NCBI GenBank assembly: GCA_903644035.1
Contig: CAHJXG010000184.1
Span: forward strand, 1 to 10,769
Source: Rhodospirillales bacterium
GTDB taxonomy: Bacteria > Pseudomonadota > Alphaproteobacteria > Acetobacterales > Acetobacteraceae
Length of the DNA: 10,769 nucleotides
Reading direction: 5' to 3'
Every line of letters starts with the position of its first letter. Positions within the stretch are counted from its first letter, which is position 1. Made by a program: the position numbers and the translations under genes. Under the pieces are notes generated by a model. The model made no database searches. It worked only from the letters and a program-made list of their open reading frames with translations, and had not been told where the DNA came from. Shown here one piece after another: positions 6,503 to 10,769 of this stretch.

Positions 6503-7202
6503 ATACTTCTAAAAGGTCGGATGGCAACCGGAAGCCGTCGGCGTCGTCCTGGATCAGGCCGCCATATTGGCTCGCATGGGCGGCGGTGGCCCGGCGTTTC
6601 GCGGCCAGGTGATCCGTGATGTCGAGCCGCATTCCACCGGGCGGCAGACCAGCCAACCGGGTCTCGGGGGCGAGCGTCCAACCCCATATGGGATAGGCGA
6701 GGTGACGGAGGCGGCGCCGTGCGACGGCGCTGCACGCCATGTGGTGCGCCGCAAGGTGGTCGCAGTGCGGGTCGTGCTGCCATGGCGAGAGGATGCTGGC
6801 CGCCCCGACCTGCTCGGTGACCGCCAGGATCGCGTCGACCGCCGCGTCGAAGGCATCGCCCTCCATGGGCGCCGCGGCGTCACGCAGCCCCAGAAAGCCG
6901 ATGCGGTCGCCAGGCAGGCCCAGAATGCCGACGGCGGCCCGCGCCTCCTGTTCCCGCACCTGTTTCAGGCGAAGGGGAGGGTAGGCCTGGGAGTTGGGGT
7001 GCGATCCCGTGCCGTCGGTCAGGATCAGCACGAAAGGCGGATGCCCTGCAGCCGAGGCGGCGGCGATCAGGCCGCCGCAGCCCAGCGTTTCGTCGTCCGC
7101 GTGCGGCGCGAGGATCAGCGTCGGCTTGCCGTCCGTGATGGCGTCCAGCGGCATGATCGGCAAAGCCATCATGGCCTCGAACGCCTGCGCCGCGGAGATC
7201 AT
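6450..7202 (-). CDS. PIG-L family N-deacetylase
   Basis: This 250-residue protein is a PIG-L/LmbE-like zinc-dependent deacetylase. The family removes acetyl groups from N-acetylglucosamine-type sugars in GPI, mycothiol, bacillithiol and antibiotic pathways. The metal site is visible: APHADDETLGCGG at residues 32-44 is a variant of the usual HPDDE with Ala for Pro, and HDPHCDHLAAHH at 143-154 supplies the other histidine ligand and aspartate. I chose the ATG at 7200-7202, which overlaps the acyl-CoA-dehydrogenase stop as ATGA. The frame is open further upstream, but that part lies inside the neighbour and lacks family similarity. No Shine-Dalgarno precedes this ATG, so translation probably depends on coupling. 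It is cytoplasmic by sequence. The next gene downstream, the glycosyltransferase, is convergent and its 3' end overlaps this one. The substrate is not predictable from sequence alone. Confidence 0.9.
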   Translation of the reverse strand: MISAAQAFEAMMALPIMPLDAITDGKPTLILAPHADDETLGCGGLIAAASAAGHPPFVLILTDGTGSHPNSQAYPPLRLKQVREQEARAAVGILGLPGDRIGFLGLRDAAAPMEGDAFDAAVDAILAVTEQVGAASILSPWQHDPHCDHLAAHHMACSAVARRRLRHLAYPIWGWTLAPETRLAGLPPGGMRLDITDHLAAKRRATAAHASQYGGLIQDDADGFRLPSDLLEVFSRPYETFLVLHEGRTP

Positions 7203-8272
7203 GCGGAAAAGGCGTGGGATGCAGCCTCGGTCAGCACCGAGTCGGGCGCGGGTTGGCGTAGGTAGACCGCGAGGTCGCGCAGCAGGCGCTCCACCGGGTT
7301 CGGCCGCAGAAAGGCCGCAAGGCCCAAGGCGCGCTGCGCCAGCCGCATGGCATCGAGGCACGCCGCCTCGACCGCAATGCGCGCGAGGTTGACATAGGCG
7401 ACCTGGTCGGCTGCCGGTGCCTGGCTGGCCTCGGCGTGCTGCGCGGCGGCCGTGGTCCAGAGCCGGGCGGTCTCCTGCGCGATCAGCATGTGGCCAAACC
7501 GGTCCTGCTGGAGCAGGGCATCCTGGTGGCCTCGCCGCGCAAGCTGATCCCGGGTCGCCGCGACGAGCGCGTCGAGACCGCCCAGCGTCACCGCGGAGGT
7601 GCGCCAGGCGCCCGTGGAGAGCAGCGGCTCCCGCAGGTAGTCGCCGGGACCGCCGATGAGCGCGTCGTCGGCCAAAGGGGTGTCATGGAAGCGGGCGACG
7701 CCGTTGATGCAGGCCCGCATCCCTTGCAGAACGCCTCGCTTCGGCTCGACGGCGACGGTGCGGTCTACCGCGACGACCGCCATCTGCGACCCGGCCGGAG
7801 TGGACATCGTCACCAAGGCGCGCGTGACATGCCCGGCGCCCGAGCATGGCCCCTTGCTGCCGCGCAGCGCCCCGGCGCTGAGCTGCAAGGCGTGTTCCGC
7901 CGGGTCGGTGACCCAGAGACCGAACAGGTGGCCGTCCCACACCTCCGCCGCGACGCGCCCGACCTGCGCAGGCGTACCGTAGGCGACGATCAGCTTGAGC
8001 GCGTTGACATGCGCCTCGAACAGCCGGCCCACGGCGAGGTTGCCCCATCCCAGGGTGATGAGCAGGCGGACGATCAGGTCCATGCCGCCGGGTTCGGTGC
8101 CGGCGCCTTGCCCGCCCTGGGCCGACGGCAGCGGCGCCCGGAGCGCCCCAAGCTCGCGCAGCATCTGGAAGTCCTGCTCCGGGAACAGCTCCTCCGCATC
8201 GAGCGTCGTGGCGCGGGCCTGCATGGCCGGCACCTGGTCAACGAGCGCGGCTGAAAGCGTGGCGGGCGTCAT
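7199..8272 (-). CDS. Acyl-CoA dehydrogenase-like flavoprotein, catalytic glutamate absent
   Basis: This 357-residue protein has the acyl-CoA dehydrogenase layout: an N-terminal helical domain (about 1-115), a central beta domain entered at FGLWVTDP (117-124), and a C-terminal helical bundle (about 220-357) with QDRFGHMLIAQETARLW and VERLLRDLAVYL. Two usual signatures are altered. The TEPxxGSD flavin/substrate motif reads VTDPAEHAL. Where YEG normally carries the catalytic base after the RDA motif, the sequence reads RDLAVYLRQPAPD, with Pro341 at about the glutamate position. A normal alpha,beta-dehydrogenation therefore looks unlikely; a monooxygenase-like, acyl-carrier-linked or non-catalytic role is possible. 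It starts 1 nt after the RND stop without a clear Shine-Dalgarno and overlaps the PIG-L start by 4 nt, so it is the middle gene of a coupled operon. Confidence 0.82.
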   Translation of the reverse strand: MTPATLSAALVDQVPAMQARATTLDAEELFPEQDFQMLRELGALRAPLPSAQGGQGAGTEPGGMDLIVRLLITLGWGNLAVGRLFEAHVNALKLIVAYGTPAQVGRVAAEVWDGHLFGLWVTDPAEHALQLSAGALRGSKGPCSGAGHVTRALVTMSTPAGSQMAVVAVDRTVAVEPKRGVLQGMRACINGVARFHDTPLADDALIGGPGDYLREPLLSTGAWRTSAVTLGGLDALVAATRDQLARRGHQDALLQQDRFGHMLIAQETARLWTTAAAQHAEASQAPAADQVAYVNLARIAVEAACLDAMRLAQRALGLAAFLRPNPVERLLRDLAVYLRQPAPDSVLTEAASHAFSA

Positions 8273-8273
8273 G

Positions 8274-10769
8274 TCAGTCGGCCGTGGAGCCGATCTTGTT
8301 GGCCAGGGCCGGCATTGCGGAGCGCCGGGCCGGCGACAGCCAGCGCTGCAGGCGATCCAGATAGAGGTACACGACGGGGGTCGTGTAGAGCGTCAGAAGC
8401 TGGCTGAGCAGCAACCCGCCCACCATGGCATAGCCGAGAGGCTTCCGAAGCTCCGACCCGGCGCCGCTCCCGAGCATCAGCGGCAGCCCGCCGAGCAGGG
8501 CCGCCATCGTCGTCATCAGGATGGGCCGGAACCGCATCAGGCAGGCCTCGCGAATGGCGTCGTGCGGGGTGGCGCCGCGCTGCCGCTCCGCAGTGATGGC
8601 GAAGTCCACCATCATGATGCCGTTCTTCTTCACGATCCCGATGAGCAGGATGACGCCAATCAGCGCGATCACCGACAGGTCGTAGCCCGCGATCATCAGC
8701 ATCAGCAGGGCGCCCACGCCAGCAGAAGGGAGGGTCGAGAGGATCGTGATCGGCAGGATGAAGCTCTCGTAGAGCACACCGAGGATGATGTACACGGCGA
8801 TGAGAGCGGCCGCGATGAGATAGGGCTGGGTGCTGAGCGACGCCTGGAAGGCCTGAGCCGTGCCCTGGAAGGTGCCGCGCAGGGTGGCAGGGGCGCCAAG
8901 CTCGGCCATGGCGGCGTTGATGGCGTCCACCGCGTCTCCCAGCGCCGCGCCGGGTCCCAGGTTAAACGACAGCGTCACCGCGGGAAACTGGCTCTGATGC
9001 GAGATCGCCAGCGGTGCCACTGGCTTCGTGTCGAGCTTGACGAAGGTGGACAGCGGCACGGCCGCGCCGTCCCGGCCCCGGACATAGAGCTTTTCGATCG
9101 TGCTCATATCCGCCTGCATCGCGGGCGGCACCTCCAGGATGATCTTGTACGTGTTCACCTGGGTGGAGTACTGCGCGACCTGGCGCTGGCCGAACGCGTC
9201 GTACAGGGTGTCGTCGATCAGCTGCGGCTGTATGCCGAAGCGCGCGGCGCGGTCGCGGTCGATGGTGAGCGTCGCGGTGGTCCCGGCGATCTGCTGGTCG
9301 GTCGCCAGGTCGCGCAGCATGGGCAGTTCCCGCAGCTTCGCGAGGATCTTGGGCGTCCATTCATACAGCTCGGCAAGCTCGGCGTCCTGCAGCGTGTACT
9401 GGTATTGCGTCTTGGCGAGGCGCCCGCCGATGTTGATATCCTGCGCCGCCTGGAAGAAGACCTTGATGCCCTCGATCTCGGCAAGGCGTGGGCGAAGCCG
9501 GGCAATCACCTGCTGCGCCGTCACGTCGCGATCCTCGAACGGCTTGAGGTTGGTCCAGATCCGGCCGTTGTTGCCGGTCTGGCCGCCAAGCCCGGCGCCG
9601 ATGCTGGACGACACGGAGGCGACTGCGGGATCGCTCGCGATCACCCGGGTCGCGGCGACCTGTCGGCGGGACATCTCGGCGAACGACACGTCCTGCGCCG
9701 CCTCGGTCAGCCCGACCATCACGCCGGTGTCCTGCGTCGGGAAGAACCCCTTGGGAATCTGCACGTAAAGCAGGACCGTGCAGGCGAGCGTGCCGAAGAA
9801 CACCATCAAGGTCACGAACTGGAACCGCAGGGCGACATCCAGGGTGCGCCGGTAGCCGGCCAGCAGCGCGTCGAAGAAGCGCTCGATCACGCGATACAGC
9901 AGGCCGTGCTCGCCGGAATGATGCTTGAGGAAGCGCGAGCACATCATGGGCGTGAGCGTGAGCGACACCACCGCCGACACCATCACGGCGATGGCGACCG
10001 TCATGGCGAACTCCCGGAACAGCCGGCCGACGATGCCGCCCATCAGCAGCAGCGGGATGAACACGGCGATCAGCGAGAGGCTGATGGAGATGATGGTGAA
10101 GCCGATCTCGCCCGCGCCCTTCAGCGCGGCCTCGCCGGGCGACATGCCGTCCTCGATGTGGCGGTAGATGTTCTCCAGCATGACGATGGCGTCATCGACC
10201 ACGAAGCCGACGGCGATGGTGAGTGCCATCAACGTCAGGTTGTTGAGGCTGTAGCCGAACAGGTACATGACGGCGAAGGTGCCGACGAGGGCGAGCGGCA
10301 CGGTGACGCTCGGGATGATCGTCGCCCAGACGTTGCGGAGGAACAGGAAAATCACCATCACGACCAGGGCGATCGACAGCAGAAGGGTGAACTGCACCTC
10401 ATGCAGCGACGCGCGGATGGTGACGGTGCGGTCCACGATGGTCTCAACCCTGACGGACGGCGGGATGGCGGCGCGCAGCTTGGGCAGCGCCGCCTTGATC
10501 CGCTCCACCGTGTCGATCACGTTGGCGCCGGGCTGCTTGAAGATCAGGAGCTGGATGCCGCGCTTGCCGTTCTGCCAGCCGGCGAGGCGGGCGTTCTCCG
10601 GGCCGTCCACCGCCATGCCGATGTCGCGCACCCGCACCGGGGCGCCGTTGCGCCAGGCCAGGATGACGTTGTTCAGTTCCTGCGGCTTGGTGAGCTGGTC
10701 GTTGGCGTAGATCGCAAACGCCTGCCGCGCCCCGTCGAGCGTGCCCTTCGGCGCATCGACCGTCGCCGT
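8274..10769 (-). CDS. RND multidrug efflux permease, MdtB/MuxB-like (5' end outside window)
   Basis: 831 C-terminal residues are visible and the frame stays open to the right edge, so roughly the first 200 residues of a protein of about 1,040 are missing. RND permeases are inner-membrane proton antiporters that form tripartite pumps with a periplasmic adaptor and an outer-membrane channel. The first visible part, KGTLDGARQAFAIYANDQL, belongs to the porter domain. TM2-TM6 follow, with the TM4 proton-relay aspartates in GFVVDDAIVMLEN (Asp192/Asp193 of the visible part). Next come the second periplasmic loop with SSSIGAGLGGQTGNN and TM8-TM12, including the relay lysine in GIVKKNGIMMVDFA. From memory the match is closest to MdtB/MdtC and MuxB/MuxC, which work as pairs; I cannot tell which partner this is. 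The other permease and the adaptor are expected just beyond the right edge. The stop lies 1 nt before the next gene's ATG. Confidence 0.95.
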   Translation of the reverse strand, partial: TATVDAPKGTLDGARQAFAIYANDQLTKPQELNNVILAWRNGAPVRVRDIGMAVDGPENARLAGWQNGKRGIQLLIFKQPGANVIDTVERIKAALPKLRAAIPPSVRVETIVDRTVTIRASLHEVQFTLLLSIALVVMVIFLFLRNVWATIIPSVTVPLALVGTFAVMYLFGYSLNNLTLMALTIAVGFVVDDAIVMLENIYRHIEDGMSPGEAALKGAGEIGFTIISISLSLIAVFIPLLLMGGIVGRLFREFAMTVAIAVMVSAVVSLTLTPMMCSRFLKHHSGEHGLLYRVIERFFDALLAGYRRTLDVALRFQFVTLMVFFGTLACTVLLYVQIPKGFFPTQDTGVMVGLTEAAQDVSFAEMSRRQVAATRVIASDPAVASVSSSIGAGLGGQTGNNGRIWTNLKPFEDRDVTAQQVIARLRPRLAEIEGIKVFFQAAQDINIGGRLAKTQYQYTLQDAELAELYEWTPKILAKLRELPMLRDLATDQQIAGTTATLTIDRDRAARFGIQPQLIDDTLYDAFGQRQVAQYSTQVNTYKIILEVPPAMQADMSTIEKLYVRGRDGAAVPLSTFVKLDTKPVAPLAISHQSQFPAVTLSFNLGPGAALGDAVDAINAAMAELGAPATLRGTFQGTAQAFQASLSTQPYLIAAALIAVYIILGVLYESFILPITILSTLPSAGVGALLMLMIAGYDLSVIALIGVILLIGIVKKNGIMMVDFAITAERQRGATPHDAIREACLMRFRPILMTTMAALLGGLPLMLGSGAGSELRKPLGYAMVGGLLLSQLLTLYTTPVVYLYLDRLQRWLSPARRSAMPALANKIGSTAD

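Noticed and set aside
7042..7361. 5' extension of the PIG-L frame to a start at 7361
   Set aside because: The extra 53 residues lie within the acyl-CoA dehydrogenase gene and are Arg/Pro/Ala-rich. The ATGA overlap at 7199-7202 gives a start fitting the family.
10637..10639. GTG as the start of a shorter RND protein
   Set aside because: The frame is open to the window edge, and the residues upstream (KGTLDGARQAF and others) are clearly conserved RND porter sequence, so the gene simply continues outside.
4694..10769. Second copy of the tRNA-Ser 3' end as an attachment site of a genomic island
   Set aside because: I found no repeat of the T-arm/acceptor sequence to the right of the tRNA within the window, and no integrase gene.
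1..10769. CRISPR array, insertion sequence or phage/toxin genes
   Set aside because: No regularly spaced repeats, no paired terminal inverted repeats around a transposase, and no matching proteins were seen.

Overview
The window is GC-rich, densely packed bacterial DNA, most likely from an alphaproteobacterium. Acetobacteraceae or another Rhodospirillales lineage is my guess. The support is the gatCAB order with ruvX divergent from gatC, strong G/C preference at third codon positions, a nu-class GST, and a promoter matching the alphaproteobacterial EcfG (general stress sigma factor) consensus. The taxonomy is inference, because there is no rRNA or other marker here.

Left half, housekeeping (1-4693). 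The tail of an unidentified plus-strand gene (1-58) faces ruvX on the minus strand (135-614). Divergent from ruvX is a tight plus-strand operon: gatC (688-975), gatA (975-2453) and gatB (2450-3904). Together these encode all three subunits of the GatCAB tRNA-dependent amidotransferase, which corrects mischarged Glu-tRNA(Gln) and Asp-tRNA(Asn). A yfcG-type glutathione transferase/disulfide reductase (3914-4534) follows 9 bp after gatB. A tRNA-Ser(GCT) gene (4601-4693) comes next, with its own good promoter placed across the GST stop codon.

Middle (4694-5317). Immediately after the tRNA the base composition becomes visibly AT-richer. The 210-bp spacer carries inverted and direct repeats around a possible promoter, in front of an orphan single-domain response regulator (4904-5245). 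The short spacer after that gene holds an exact GGAAC-N17-CGTT motif, the signature of EcfG-dependent stress promoters, just before a family-2 glycosyltransferase gene (5318-6502).

Right half, accessory (5318-10769). The glycosyltransferase converges on, and overlaps by 53 bp, a minus-strand operon. Read in transcription order this encodes an MdtB/MuxB-like RND efflux permease (5' end outside the window), an acyl-CoA-dehydrogenase-like flavoprotein lacking the catalytic glutamate, and a PIG-L family N-deacetylase. The last three genes are coupled by a 1-nt gap and an ATGA overlap.

The glycosyltransferase, PIG-L deacetylase and odd acyl-CoA dehydrogenase look like parts of one envelope- or glycoconjugate-modifying pathway. 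Its product cannot be read from the sequence. The possible stress promoter and the coupling to an RND pump make this the part of the window most worth a second look. No CRISPR array, insertion sequence or phage gene is visible, and no gene-free stretch exceeds 300 bases.
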